DNA of 64,000 nucleotides, from assembly GCF_000154725.1 (NCBI RefSeq), contig NZ_DS544873.1, positions 2,024,713 through 2,088,712 of the forward strand, given 5' to 3'. The notes beneath the pieces were generated by a model. The model ran no database searches. It saw only the letters and a program-made list of their open reading frames with translations, and was not told the DNA's origin. Positions within the stretch are counted from its first letter, which is position 1; every line of letters starts with the position of its first letter. This stretch comes from Kordia algicida OT-1. Lineage in GTDB: Bacteria > Bacteroidota > Bacteroidia > Flavobacteriales > Flavobacteriaceae. The position numbers and the translations under genes are program-made. This document shows, in pieces, positions 8,923 to 17,360 of this stretch.

Positions 8923-8937
8923 AGCTACATCCCATTT

Positions 8938-9003
8938 TTGTTTAATATTTTGTTAAAAAATGTGAACGTTTTGTTATTAGTCTGATTTTTTTGTTTAACT
9001 TTA
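8938..9003 (+). promoter_or_regulatory. folE promoter region with four phased TTGTT motifs
   Basis: TTGTT-type repeats start at 8938, 8950, 8971 and 8991, separated by 12, 21 and 20 bp, so they fall on roughly one face of the helix. The last one (TTGTTTAAC, 8991-8999) overlaps a -7-like TAACTTTA (8996-9003), and the third overlaps a TTTG element at 8970-8973 (22-bp gap). The overlap with the core promoter suggests a repressor site. Confidence 0.5.
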
Positions 9004-9032
9004 TATCAAATAAATTAAACATTTAAAAATAC

Positions 9033-9734
9033 ATGAAAACTGCTGACGTTTTAAATCATATGAATGGTACTGCTATTTCTCTAAATGGATTTAATCATGA
9101 TGAGATTGGAGACGAACATTTACTTACGGGTATGGAAACTCCAATGCGTGCAGATGCTTTCAAAATGTCCGACGAAGAAAAGAAACAAAAAATCTCCTAT
9201 CACTTCGCGGAAATCATGGAAACGTTAGGACTTGATCTTAATGACGACTCATTAAAAGGAACTCCCAACCGAGTTGCAAAAATGTATATAGAAGAAATTT
9301 TCTCAGGTTTAAATCCAATGAACAAACCAAAAGTAGCTTTGTTTGATAACAAATATCAATACAACCAGATGCTTATTGAGAAAAACATTCAATTTTACTC
9401 AAATTGTGAACATCATTTTGTTCCAATCATGGGAAAAGCGCATGTAGCTTATATTTCTTCTGGAAAAGTCATTGGATTATCGAAACTTAACAGAATTGTT
9501 CAATATTACGCAAAGCGGCCTCAAGTGCAAGAACGCCTTACCAATCAGATCGCGACAGAATTATGCGAAATATTACAAACTGATGATGTAGCTGTAATTA
9601 TTGATGCCAAACATTTATGTGTTTCATCAAGAGGAGTCAAAGATGATTCTTCTACAACAATTACCTCTTATTATGGTGGTGTATTTAATACGCCAGAAAA
9701 AATTATAGAATTACAAAACTTTTTAAACAACTAA
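9033..9734 (+). CDS. folE: GTP cyclohydrolase I
   Basis: This 233-aa protein is a FolE-type GTP cyclohydrolase I, the enzyme that turns GTP into 7,8-dihydroneopterin triphosphate, the first step of folate and pterin synthesis. The zinc ligands are visible in NCEHHFVP (Cys125, His128) and HLCVSSRGV (Cys196), and the substrate-contacting QERLT and IGLSKLNRIV segments are present. It has about 50 residues before the catalytic core. Its place in the photolyase cluster suggests supply of the pterin or folate antenna for photolyase; folE is light-induced together with photolyase genes in some other bacteria. The 67-aa gene follows 3 bp later. Confidence 0.95.
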   Translation: MKTADVLNHMNGTAISLNGFNHDEIGDEHLLTGMETPMRADAFKMSDEEKKQKISYHFAEIMETLGLDLNDDSLKGTPNRVAKMYIEEIFSGLNPMNKPKVALFDNKYQYNQMLIEKNIQFYSNCEHHFVPIMGKAHVAYISSGKVIGLSKLNRIVQYYAKRPQVQERLTNQIATELCEILQTDDVAVIIDAKHLCVSSRGVKDDSSTTITSYYGGVFNTPEKIIELQNFLNN

Positions 9735-9737
9735 GGA

Positions 9738-9941
9738 ATGGCAACTATTTTCTCAGAAGTAACCGATTTTGAAAAAACAAAATTTATCTCTAGAAGTGAT
9801 AAAATCACGGCTTCTCGTGAAGCAAAACGCTTAATTTTAAGTTTAAACGAAATTTACAAGCAAAAGAAAGATCCTGCAATCATGGAAATCATGAAAAGAC
9901 TTACAACATTAAAGCGTAAGTACGAAAAGCGATTAAAATAA
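9738..9941 (+). CDS. Small basic helical protein, unknown function
   Basis: This 67-aa protein starts 3 bp after the folE stop. It is highly charged and probably helical (KITASREAKRLILSLNEIYK, then EIMKRLTTLKRKYEKRLK) and has no Cys, signal peptide or membrane segment. I do not recognise the family. Its codon use looks like its neighbours, and its close spacing behind folE makes translation likely. Confidence 0.6.
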   Translation: MATIFSEVTDFEKTKFISRSDKITASREAKRLILSLNEIYKQKKDPAIMEIMKRLTTLKRKYEKRLK

Positions 9942-9968
9942 TTTCTTAACCCAAAGAAAATGTAACAG

Positions 9969-10001
9969 CAATGCTAGTAGTTATTCACACTACTAGCATT
10001 G
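9969..10001. other. Perfect 12-bp inverted repeat without a T tract
   Basis: CAATGCTAGTAG (9969-9980) pairs perfectly with CTACTAGCATTG (9990-10001) around a 9-nt loop. No T run follows on either strand, so it is not an ordinary terminator. It lies in the gap between the 67-aa gene and the next SDR gene, where it could end, stabilise or process the folE message. Confidence 0.6.
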
Positions 10002-10047
10002 TAATGCATTGTAGTGATTTAAACCCAACAAACATCCACAAACTTAC

Positions 10048-10731
10048 ATGAAAAAAATTTTAGTAATTGGAGGTAGCAAAGGAATTGGTGCTGCCATTGT
10101 GCAAGCGCAATTAGAGCATCACAAAGTGATAAATATTAGTCGTACAAGTCCAGAAATTACATCCAATAACTTAACGCATTTTAGTTGTAATATTTTAGAA
10201 GATGAACTTCCTGAAATTGAGGCAGTAGACACACTTATCTATTGTCCGGGAAGTATCAATTTGAAGCCAATAGCACGATTAAAAGTAGAAGATTTTAAAA
10301 ACGATTACGAAATTAATGTTCTTGGCGCTGTCAAAGCAATTCAGAAATATGTACCACTTTTAAAGAAAGGAAACAATCCAAATATATTACTGTTTAGTAC
10401 AGTTGCCACACAACTTGGAATGCCTTATCATGCCAGTATTGCTGCAGCAAAATCTGCGGTAGAAGGTTTGGTAAAAACCTTGGCGGCTGAATTTGCACCA
10501 ACAATTCGTGTAAATGCGATTGCGCCAACAATTACAAATACCGATTTGGCAAGCAAGCTGTTGCGAAATGATAAAATGATTGAAAGTATTAAAGATCGTC
10601 ATCCGCTAAAGAAATTTTTAGAACCGCAAGAAGTTGCAGACATGGCAGATTTTTTAATCTCTGACAAAGCACGTTCTACATCTGGACAAATTTTTACAAT
10701 TGATTGTGGAATTGTAAGTGTAAAATTATAA
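10048..10731 (+). CDS. SDR-family oxidoreductase
   Basis: This 227-aa protein is a classical short-chain dehydrogenase/reductase. The cofactor motif is GGSKGIG (residues 8-14), followed by the structural N-x-x-G-A segment (INVLGAVKA) and SxxxYHASIAAAKSAVEGL, where Tyr and Lys form the active site. It ends in the common DFLISDKARSTSGQIFTIDCG tail, typical of FabG-like enzymes. The substrate is unknown. TspO follows 3 bp later. Confidence 0.88.
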   Translation: MKKILVIGGSKGIGAAIVQAQLEHHKVINISRTSPEITSNNLTHFSCNILEDELPEIEAVDTLIYCPGSINLKPIARLKVEDFKNDYEINVLGAVKAIQKYVPLLKKGNNPNILLFSTVATQLGMPYHASIAAAKSAVEGLVKTLAAEFAPTIRVNAIAPTITNTDLASKLLRNDKMIESIKDRHPLKKFLEPQEVADMADFLISDKARSTSGQIFTIDCGIVSVKL

Positions 10732-10734
10732 ACT

Positions 10735-11196
10735 ATGAAATTTTTCATCCGATTAGTCCTTTTTCTAATCATTAACTTTGGTGCTCTAGGAATAGGAACC
10801 ATCTTAATGAATGATGGACCAAATACGTCATGGTACTTAGAATTAGAAAAAGCACCGTGGACGCCACCAGGCTGGGTATTTGGTTTTGCTTGGACAACCG
10901 TGATGATTTGTTTTTCAATTTACATGGCAAAATTAATAGCAATAAAAAACGATAAAACCGTTTGGATACCTTTCACAATTCAATTTATACTAAATGTTAG
11001 TTGGAATTATGTTTTTTTCAATCAACACATGGTTTCACTAGGAATGATTAACCTTGTATTACTACTTGTGTTAATTGCTTATATGACATTTAATTTTAAA
11101 AAACTACTTAAAGTATACACCCTATTTATTTTACCTTACTTATTATGGCTCATAGTCGCCAATTCTTTAAATGGCTATATTTTATTTAACAACTAA
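10735..11196 (+). CDS. tspO: TspO/MBR-family membrane protein
   Basis: This 153-aa membrane protein has five predicted helices and the family hallmarks WYLELEKAPWTPPGWVFG (about residues 33-50) and FILNVSWNYVFF (about 82-93). TspO proteins bind porphyrins and related tetrapyrroles and in several bacteria take part in light and oxygen responses, which fits its neighbours. Its stop overlaps the next start by one base, and the preceding SDR gene ends 3 bp before it. Confidence 0.92.
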   Translation: MKFFIRLVLFLIINFGALGIGTILMNDGPNTSWYLELEKAPWTPPGWVFGFAWTTVMICFSIYMAKLIAIKNDKTVWIPFTIQFILNVSWNYVFFNQHMVSLGMINLVLLLVLIAYMTFNFKKLLKVYTLFILPYLLWLIVANSLNGYILFNN

Positions 11197-11690
11197 TGCA
11201 CATGCAAAAATTTAGCACAAAAGGAATTGTGTATCGATTACACAGTAAACAAAATATTCCCATATCTCTTGACGAGGCATGGGATTTTTTATCAGATCCA
11301 AAGAATTTAAAAACCATCACGCCAGATTATATGAGTTTTGATATACTAACGGAAGAACTCGGTAGTATGTATCCTGGGCAAATCATCCAATATATCGTAA
11401 CGCCTGTTTTCAATATTAAAACACATTGGGTTACGGAAATCACGCACGTAAAAGACAAACATTATTTTGTAGATGAGCAACGCTTTGGACCTTATACAAT
11501 GTGGCATCATAAACACTTTATCAGAGAAATTCCAGGCGGCGTAGAAATGGAAGATATCATTGATTATAAAATTCCGCTTGGCTTTCTAGGAAGGTTGATG
11601 CATCCGATTTTAGTAAAGCCAAAATTGAAAGAAATATTTGAATACAGAACAAAGAAATTAACTGAACTATTTGGAACTTATGAAGGATAA
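11196..11690 (+). CDS. SRPBCC-family protein
   Basis: This 164-aa protein looks like a START/Bet v 1-like SRPBCC domain: LDEAWDFLSDPKNLKTITPDY near the N-terminus, a strand-rich middle (QIIQYIVTPVFNIKTHW) and a final MEDIIDYKIPLGFLGRLMHP. These proteins have a hydrophobic cavity for lipids or other ligands. Related proteins are frequent beside photolyase and SDR/DUF2867 genes. It overlaps TspO by 1 bp and the photolyase by 11 bp, so translation is coupled on both sides. Confidence 0.85.
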   Translation: MHMQKFSTKGIVYRLHSKQNIPISLDEAWDFLSDPKNLKTITPDYMSFDILTEELGSMYPGQIIQYIVTPVFNIKTHWVTEITHVKDKHYFVDEQRFGPYTMWHHKHFIREIPGGVEMEDIIDYKIPLGFLGRLMHPILVKPKLKEIFEYRTKKLTELFGTYEG

Positions 11691-12981
11691 TTACGTACTT
11701 TTTTGGCATCGTAGAGACTTACGTATAGAAGATAATATTGGACTATACCATGCTTTGAACTCAGGAAAAAAAGTCATTCCGCTATTTATATTTGATAGTG
11801 ATATTTTAGAAAAATTACCAAAAGATGATGCACGTGTGACATTTATTTACGAAGAACTTGAAAAAATTAATACTACGCTGCAAAGTCATGATGCTTCCAT
11901 CTTGGTAAAACATGGAAAACCGCTAGAAGTCTTGGAAGAAATTATCGGGAAGCATGAAATTTCAGCAGTATACACAAATCACGATTACGAACCTTATGCA
12001 ATTGCAAGAGACAAAGAAGTTGGAGAACTTTTAGCTTCAAAAAACATCGAATTTAAAACCTATAAAGATCAAGTCATTTTTGAGCGTAATGAAGTCGTAA
12101 AAGCTGATGGCGATCCGTACATTATATACACACCGTATTCTAAAAAGTGGTTGGATAAATTAACGAAAAACGATTATACAAGTGTTGATTGCGCTTCCTA
12201 TTATAAAAATTATGCAAAAAAGTCTTTTAATTTCCCTTCGCTAAAAGATATTGGTTTTACAGCTTCTAGTATCAAAGTACTGCCATATACAATGGCAGAA
12301 AATATGATTGACAATTATGAAGATACTCGAAATTTTCCTGCTATTGAAGGAACTTCAAGATTGAGTCCGCACTTACGCTTTGGAACCATAAGTGTTCGTA
12401 AATGTGTTCAAAATGGTTTGCAATCTGAGAATAACGTTTTTTTAAAGGAATTAGTTTGGAGAGAATTCTTCATGCAAATTCTTTGGCATTTTCCAAAATC
12501 TGTCACAAACAATTTCAAATCGAAATATGACGGCATCAAATGGCGCAATGATGAAGATGAATACAAAGCTTGGTGTGAAGGAAAAACAGGTTATCCTTTG
12601 GTTGATGCGGGCATGCGCGAATTAAATGAATCTGGCTACATGCACAACAGAGTTCGCATGATTACGGCAAGTTTCCTTTGCAAACACCTATTGATCGATT
12701 GGAAGTGGGGAGAAGCATATTTTGCAAAAAAATTACTAGATTTTGACTTGGCTCAAAATGTTGGAAACTGGCAATGGGTTGCTGGAACTGGCTGCGATTC
12801 TTCTCCATATTTCAGAATATTCAACCCAACATCACAAATCAAAAAGTTTGATAAAGATCATACATACATTAACAAATGGGCTTCAGATTATCAAGAATTA
12901 ACCTATCCGTCTCCCATTGTAGAACATAAATTTGCACGCGAACGTTGTTTAAGCACTTATAAAAGTGGAATTGAAAGCTAA
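11680..12981 (+). CDS. phrB: Class I CPD photolyase (deoxyribodipyrimidine photo-lyase)
   Basis: I choose ATG 11680 (433 aa) over an in-frame TTG 9 bp upstream. The N-terminal antenna domain starts YVLFWHRRDLRIEDN. The FAD-binding domain has all expected elements: SRLSPHLRFGTIS, TGYPLVDAGMRELNESGYMHNRVRM, and the flavin/lesion segment NVGNWQWVAGTG (360-371). This is the canonical form lacking in the cryptochrome at 6732. The enzyme uses blue light and reduced FAD to split cyclobutane pyrimidine dimers. It overlaps the SRPBCC gene by 11 bp and is the last gene before the fasciclin promoter region. Confidence 0.95.
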   Translation: MKDNYVLFWHRRDLRIEDNIGLYHALNSGKKVIPLFIFDSDILEKLPKDDARVTFIYEELEKINTTLQSHDASILVKHGKPLEVLEEIIGKHEISAVYTNHDYEPYAIARDKEVGELLASKNIEFKTYKDQVIFERNEVVKADGDPYIIYTPYSKKWLDKLTKNDYTSVDCASYYKNYAKKSFNFPSLKDIGFTASSIKVLPYTMAENMIDNYEDTRNFPAIEGTSRLSPHLRFGTISVRKCVQNGLQSENNVFLKELVWREFFMQILWHFPKSVTNNFKSKYDGIKWRNDEDEYKAWCEGKTGYPLVDAGMRELNESGYMHNRVRMITASFLCKHLLIDWKWGEAYFAKKLLDFDLAQNVGNWQWVAGTGCDSSPYFRIFNPTSQIKKFDKDHTYINKWASDYQELTYPSPIVEHKFARERCLSTYKSGIES

Positions 12982-12994
12982 AGAAAGTACTATT

Positions 12995-13082
12995 TTGTTT
13001 AACCTTATTGGCTATTTAACAAACAATTAACTAATTTTGTTTAACTTTCATGAAAATAACTTGAACAAAATATTTATATTTG
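12995..13082 (+). promoter_or_regulatory. Fasciclin gene promoter with TTGTTTAAC operators
   Basis: TTGTTTAAC occurs at 12995-13003 and again at 13037-13045, 42 bp apart (four helical turns). The second copy shares a 14-mer (TTTTGTTTAACTTT) with the folE region. An inverse copy, TTGAACAA, follows at 13061-13068, and a perfect -7 element TATATTTG at 13075-13082. No clear TTTG sits 19 bp upstream of it. Confidence 0.5.
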
Positions 13083-13130
13083 TAATATCAATAAAAACTA
13101 ATAGTTAAAAACAAAAAGCAATAAATTGTT

Positions 13131-14093
13131 ATGAAAAAGAAAACAACTTCAATCCTTATGGCTTTTATTATCGCAGTATTTACACTTACCTCATGTAGTA
13201 ATGATGATGATAACAATGTAGTCGTACAAAGCAACACAATCGCAGACATCGTAGTTAATAGTCCAAATTATAGCTCATTATTAGCCGCTTTAGAGCGTAC
13301 AGATTTAACAGCAGTATTAGATGGATCAACAGAATACACTGTATTTGCTCCAGATAATGACGCTTTTGATGCATTTTTACAAGCAAACGGATTTGCTTCC
13401 TTAGAGGCAGTTCCAACAGATGTATTAACACAAGTTCTTTTAAACCATGTTGTAGCAGGTACAAATACTGCTAGCAATTTAAGCACAGGGTATGTAAAAA
13501 CCTTAGCAGAAGAAAGTACTACAGGAAACAACCTTGATTTATACATAAATACTTCTACTGGAGTTGTATTAAATGGAGACGTAAACGTAGTCACAGCAGA
13601 TATCACAGCAGATAATGGTGTTGTGCACGCAGTGAATAAAGTAATAGGATTACCAACAGTAGTAACATTTGCTACGGCAGATTCAACTTTTGGAATCTTA
13701 GTACAAGCATTAACAAGAGAAAGTTCATTTACTTATGTAGAAACATTAAGTTTAACCACTTCTCCTGCTCCATTTACAGTATTCGCTCCAACAGATCAAG
13801 CATTTGTTGATCTTTTAACGGAGTTAGAAGTTTCTTCCTTAGCAGATATTGATGCTGCAACATTAGAAGCTACACTAAACACACACGTAGTTGCAGGAGC
13901 AAACGTATTATCATCAACACTCTCAGATGGAATGATGGTAAATACGTTGGGAGATAATTTTACTATCAATACTGAAGGTGGTGCATCGTTTACAGATCAA
14001 AATGGAAGAACTGGTGATATTATCGTTACCGACGTTCAGGCTGCAAATGGTGTCATTCATGTAGTAAGCAGAGTGATTTTACCGTCACTATAA
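13131..14093 (+). CDS. Fasciclin (FAS1) lipoprotein with two FAS1 domains
   Basis: This 320-aa protein begins with a lipoprotein signal peptide (lipobox LTSC, Cys22) and a short Asp/Asn-rich spacer. Two FAS1 domains follow at about 36-170 and 178-318. Each has the H1 motif (YTVFAPDNDAFDAF and FTVFAPTDQAFVDL) and the closing H2 motif (GVVHAVNKVI and GVIHVVSRVIL). FAS1 domains mediate adhesion at the cell surface. Its promoter carries the motif seen before folE, which suggests co-regulation with the photolyase set. A broken copy of its last domain follows at 14154. Confidence 0.93.
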   Translation: MKKKTTSILMAFIIAVFTLTSCSNDDDNNVVVQSNTIADIVVNSPNYSSLLAALERTDLTAVLDGSTEYTVFAPDNDAFDAFLQANGFASLEAVPTDVLTQVLLNHVVAGTNTASNLSTGYVKTLAEESTTGNNLDLYINTSTGVVLNGDVNVVTADITADNGVVHAVNKVIGLPTVVTFATADSTFGILVQALTRESSFTYVETLSLTTSPAPFTVFAPTDQAFVDLLTELEVSSLADIDAATLEATLNTHVVAGANVLSSTLSDGMMVNTLGDNFTINTEGGASFTDQNGRTGDIIVTDVQAANGVIHVVSRVILPSL

Positions 14094-14153
14094 TATTTAG
14101 GTTAATTAAGAATGAAAATTAAAAGTTTGTAAAACAGTTACACACGAATAAGA

Positions 14154-14261
14154 TTTTGCAGATTTTACAATAGAACCGGTACTATAATTGTTACCGATGT
14201 TCAGGCAGTGAATGGTGTAATTCATGTTGTTAATAAGGTTATTTTACCTGATCTAAATTAG
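14154..14261 (+). pseudogene. Remnant of a duplicated FAS1 domain end
   Basis: Downstream of the fasciclin stop, one frame reads NRTGTIIVTDVQAVNGVIHV, continuing VNKVILPDLN and a stop at 14259-14261. This matches the end of the intact protein (GRTGDIIVTDVQAANGVIHV then VSRVILPSL) almost residue for residue. Upstream the match is lost, with signs of a frameshift (ADFT in another frame), and there is no start. It is the leftover of a tandem duplication. Confidence 0.85.
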
Positions 14262-14296
14262 GTGTATTAGATCAAACAAAACCATTTTTAAGACCG

Positions 14297-14333
14297 ATAA
14301 GGGCAACTATCTCAATAGTTGTCCTTATTTTTT
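14297..14333 (+). terminator. Rho-independent terminator after the fasciclin region
   Basis: A 13-bp stem with one G-T pair (core AAGGGCAACTA / TAGTTGTCCTT) is followed by a run of six or more T. Confidence 0.85.
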
Positions 14334-14372
14334 ATGATAATTTTGTACCTTTTGATTCCCAAATGAGAATCA

Positions 14373-15206
14373 ATGAAACGTCTACTTATCCTGTTTTTAT
14401 GTGGTATCAATCTGTGTCAAGCGCAAGAAATTGAATTTGATATTTATTTTGATTCGGGAAAGTTTACATTATCTTCTCAACATCAAAAAAAAATCAACAC
14501 ACAATTAGCTGATTTAGACAGTACCACAACTTATAATTTTGTGATTAAAGGCTATACTGATTTTGTAGATACTGAGCATTTTAACTTGGAATTGTCTGAA
14601 AATCGAGCAACAACTGTCGCAAATTATTTAAAAGAACATTATGAATCTTTTATCAACTCCATTGAGCAGGAAGCAAAAGGTGAATTGCCTACAGAAACTA
14701 CAAAACAAAACGAACGCATTGGTGTAAAAAAGCACCGAAAAGTTTCCATTTCTGCTTCAAAAAACGATCATAAACCTAAAGTTGTTGAACGAAAAGAAAA
14801 TATCTATGTTGTTCCAATTAATGAGTTGCGTGTAGGAAACACGTATGCACTAGGAAAAATTAACTTTAAAACTGGGAGAGTTACTTTGATAAAATCGTCC
14901 AAAAAGGAATTGGAAAAATTGGTGCGTTTTTTAAAGAAAAACAGAAATATACATATCGAAGTGCAAGGGCATGTTTGTTGTGGCGGCGATGACGATTCAG
15001 ATGCTTTAAATAGTGAAACAGGCACAGAAACACTTTCTGTAGATAGAGCTCGATTTATTTACAAATATCTTATTAGTAGAGGAATTTCAAAAGAACGTCT
15101 TACTTACAAAGGATACGCTTTCAAAGCTCCGCTACGTTTTCCAGAAAAAGGAAGTCGTGATCGTAGTGCCAACAGACGTGTGGAAATTGAAATTACGAAA
15201 AATTAG
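14373..15206 (+). CDS. OmpA-family protein with two OmpA-like domains
   Basis: This 277-aa exported protein (signal peptide MKRLLILFLCGINLCQAQ) has two OmpA-C-like peptidoglycan-binding domains. The first (about 20-95) holds IYFDSGKFTLS, then IKGYTDFVDTEHFNLELSENRA. The second (about 165-275) holds GKINFKTGRVTL, then IEVQGHVCC and a final KGYAFKAPLRFP with RSANRRVEIEI. The second carries an acidic insert with two adjacent Cys (CCGGDDDSDA) before its helix. No beta-barrel part is present, so it is probably periplasmic. A terminator separates it from the fasciclin region. Confidence 0.85.
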   Translation: MKRLLILFLCGINLCQAQEIEFDIYFDSGKFTLSSQHQKKINTQLADLDSTTTYNFVIKGYTDFVDTEHFNLELSENRATTVANYLKEHYESFINSIEQEAKGELPTETTKQNERIGVKKHRKVSISASKNDHKPKVVERKENIYVVPINELRVGNTYALGKINFKTGRVTLIKSSKKELEKLVRFLKKNRNIHIEVQGHVCCGGDDDSDALNSETGTETLSVDRARFIYKYLISRGISKERLTYKGYAFKAPLRFPEKGSRDRSANRRVEIEITKN

Positions 15207-15282
15207 TATTTTCCGAAGTTTACAAAAAAAATGAATTACTATTTTTTAAAAGGTAATTCATTTTTTAATGAAGTAATTTTGT

Positions 15283-16590
15283 TTACAAACGAACAATCTT
15301 CGCACCAATAGCGCGTAAGCGTTCATCAATATTTTCGTAACCTCTGTCTATTTGTTCAATATTGTGAATGGTAGAAGTTCCTTTGGCAGATAATGCCGCA
15401 ATCAATAACGAAATTCCTGCTCTAATATCAGGAGAAACCATCGTTGTTGCTTTTAGTTGCGATTTAAAATCGTGACCAATGACACTTGCTCTATGCGGAT
15501 CACATAGGATAATTTTTGCGCCCATATCGATTAATTTATCGACAAAGAACAAGCGACTTTCAAACATTTTTTGATGTACTAAGACACTTCCACGTGCTTG
15601 TGTAGCAACAACCAAAACAATACTTAATAAATCTGGCGTGAATCCTGGCCAAGGCGCATCTGCAATAGTCAAGATAGAACCGTCAATATAATTTTGAATT
15701 TCGTAACCATCTTTGTGTTCTGGTACATAAATGTCATCACCTTTTCGTTCAACGGTAATTCCAAGTTTTCTAAATACATCTGGAATTTGACCTAAATCGT
15801 CCCAACTTACATTCTTAATCGTGAGTTCACTTCGAGTCATAGCAGCCAAACCAATCCAACTTCCAATTTCGATCATATCTGGAAGCATTCTGTGTTCTGT
15901 TCCGCCTAATTCTTCAACACCTTCAATGCGTAGTAAATTAGAACCAACACCGCGAATTTTTGCGCCCATTCGGTTCAGCATTTTACACAATTGCTGTAAA
16001 TATGGTTCGCAAGCGGCATTGTAAATCGTAGTTGTTCCTTCTGCTAATACGGCAGCCATTACAATATTTGCGGTTCCAGTTACGGAAGCTTCATCTAGCA
16101 ACATATACGTTCCTTGAAGTTTATCAGCTTCTACTCCGTAGAAATAGTCTTCACGATTGTATCTAAATTTCGCGCCAAGCTTTATAAAACCTTCAAAGTG
16201 CGTATCCAAACGTCTTCGTCCAATTTTATCACCACCAGGCTTCGGAATGTATCCTTTACCAAAACGCGCTAACAATGGACCAACAATCATAATTGAGCCA
16301 CGCAACCCGCGTCCTTCTTCTTTAAATTGTTCAGATTCTAAATATTTAAGATTGATATCATCTGATTGAAAAGTATACGATCCAGGTCCGTTTTTCTGAA
16401 TTTTCACACCTAAGTTTCCTAAAAGCATGATTAATTTATTGACATCAACGATATCTGGAATATTGCTAATTGTAACCTTTTCAGGAGTTAACAAAACGGC
16501 ACATAAAATCTGTAGTGCTTCGTTTTTGGCTCCTTGTGGTTGAATACTTCCTTTTAACTGATGACCACCTTCAATCTTAAAAGTCCCCAT
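15283..16590 (-). CDS. murA: UDP-N-acetylglucosamine 1-carboxyvinyltransferase
   Basis: This 435-aa protein is MurA, the first committed enzyme of peptidoglycan synthesis, transferring enolpyruvate from PEP to UDP-GlcNAc. The N-terminal GAKNEAL contains the catalytic Lys (Lys22). The flexible active-site loop reads PKPGGDKIGRRRLDTH: the position that is Cys115 in E. coli MurA, the fosfomycin target, is Asp121 here (codon 16228-16230). The C-terminal RAGISLLIAALSAKG is typical. It follows DUF4290 by 21 bp in the same operon. Confidence 0.97.
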   Translation of the reverse strand: MGTFKIEGGHQLKGSIQPQGAKNEALQILCAVLLTPEKVTISNIPDIVDVNKLIMLLGNLGVKIQKNGPGSYTFQSDDINLKYLESEQFKEEGRGLRGSIMIVGPLLARFGKGYIPKPGGDKIGRRRLDTHFEGFIKLGAKFRYNREDYFYGVEADKLQGTYMLLDEASVTGTANIVMAAVLAEGTTTIYNAACEPYLQQLCKMLNRMGAKIRGVGSNLLRIEGVEELGGTEHRMLPDMIEIGSWIGLAAMTRSELTIKNVSWDDLGQIPDVFRKLGITVERKGDDIYVPEHKDGYEIQNYIDGSILTIADAPWPGFTPDLLSIVLVVATQARGSVLVHQKMFESRLFFVDKLIDMGAKIILCDPHRASVIGHDFKSQLKATTMVSPDIRAGISLLIAALSAKGTSTIHNIEQIDRGYENIDERLRAIGAKIVRL

Positions 16591-16611
16591 AAAATATGAT
16601 AATGAATTTTG

Positions 16612-17256
16612 TTAGTAACGTTTTCTATTGTTACGATTTTTATTATTTCGTTGCTGATTCTTGTTGTTATGCGAAAATTTCTTCTTCTGCTTTAGAAGGT
16701 TGGAAGCATCTGATAAGTCTTCATTTTTTGCTGCCAAGTCAATTTTCCCATTACTCAACTCTAATAAATGCTTAAAAATCACATAATCTTCAACGGTATC
16801 TTTGTTCCAATTGAGGTAACATTTTTTCATGTGATTGGCAATCGCAAACTCAAGAGCTTCTTTCATATCGCCTTCTTCCCATTTATTCGCCACATCAATC
16901 ATTCGCTTGATATTATTTCCGTAGAAACGATATTTTGGAAAGTTTTGAGGATATTCTAAAGGTTCAGGTCGTTCTTCTAATAACTCACGTGAAGGTTTTG
17001 GAAAAGGAGAATCAACATCAAGTCTAAAGTCAGACATAATAAATAATTGATCCCATAATTTATGTTGAAAATCTGGAACGTCACGCAAATGTGGTTGTAA
17101 ATTTCCCATCACGCCGATAATGGCTTTTGCTTGTTTGTTACGTTCTACAGGATCTTCTGTAGCTACCGCGATGTTAATCATTTTTTGAATATGTCGCCCA
17201 TACTCAGGAATAATCAATCGTTTACGCTCTGTGTTATACTCTAACTGGTCAATCAA
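16612..17256 (-). CDS. DUF4290 domain protein
   Basis: This 214-aa cytoplasmic protein starts MIDQLEYNTERKRLIIPEYG, which, with the next IQKMINIAVATEDPVERN, is characteristic of DUF4290. Most of the protein looks helical, and it ends in a very basic Asn/Lys/Arg-rich tail (about 190-214). The family is confined to Bacteroidota and nearly always lies next to murA, as here. Its function is unknown; a link to cell-wall synthesis is inferred from that placement. Confidence 0.9.
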   Translation of the reverse strand: MIDQLEYNTERKRLIIPEYGRHIQKMINIAVATEDPVERNKQAKAIIGVMGNLQPHLRDVPDFQHKLWDQLFIMSDFRLDVDSPFPKPSRELLEERPEPLEYPQNFPKYRFYGNNIKRMIDVANKWEEGDMKEALEFAIANHMKKCYLNWNKDTVEDYVIFKHLLELSNGKIDLAAKNEDLSDASNLLKQKKKFSHNNKNQQRNNKNRNNRKRY

Positions 17257-17360
17257 AATAAAATTTGTTTGTAAGGTAAATATTGAAGTAAAATAAAGTT
17301 CTTGTGAAGATTATTTTTATAATCGCAAAATAGTAAAAAAAATCTAGATAACTACGCTCG

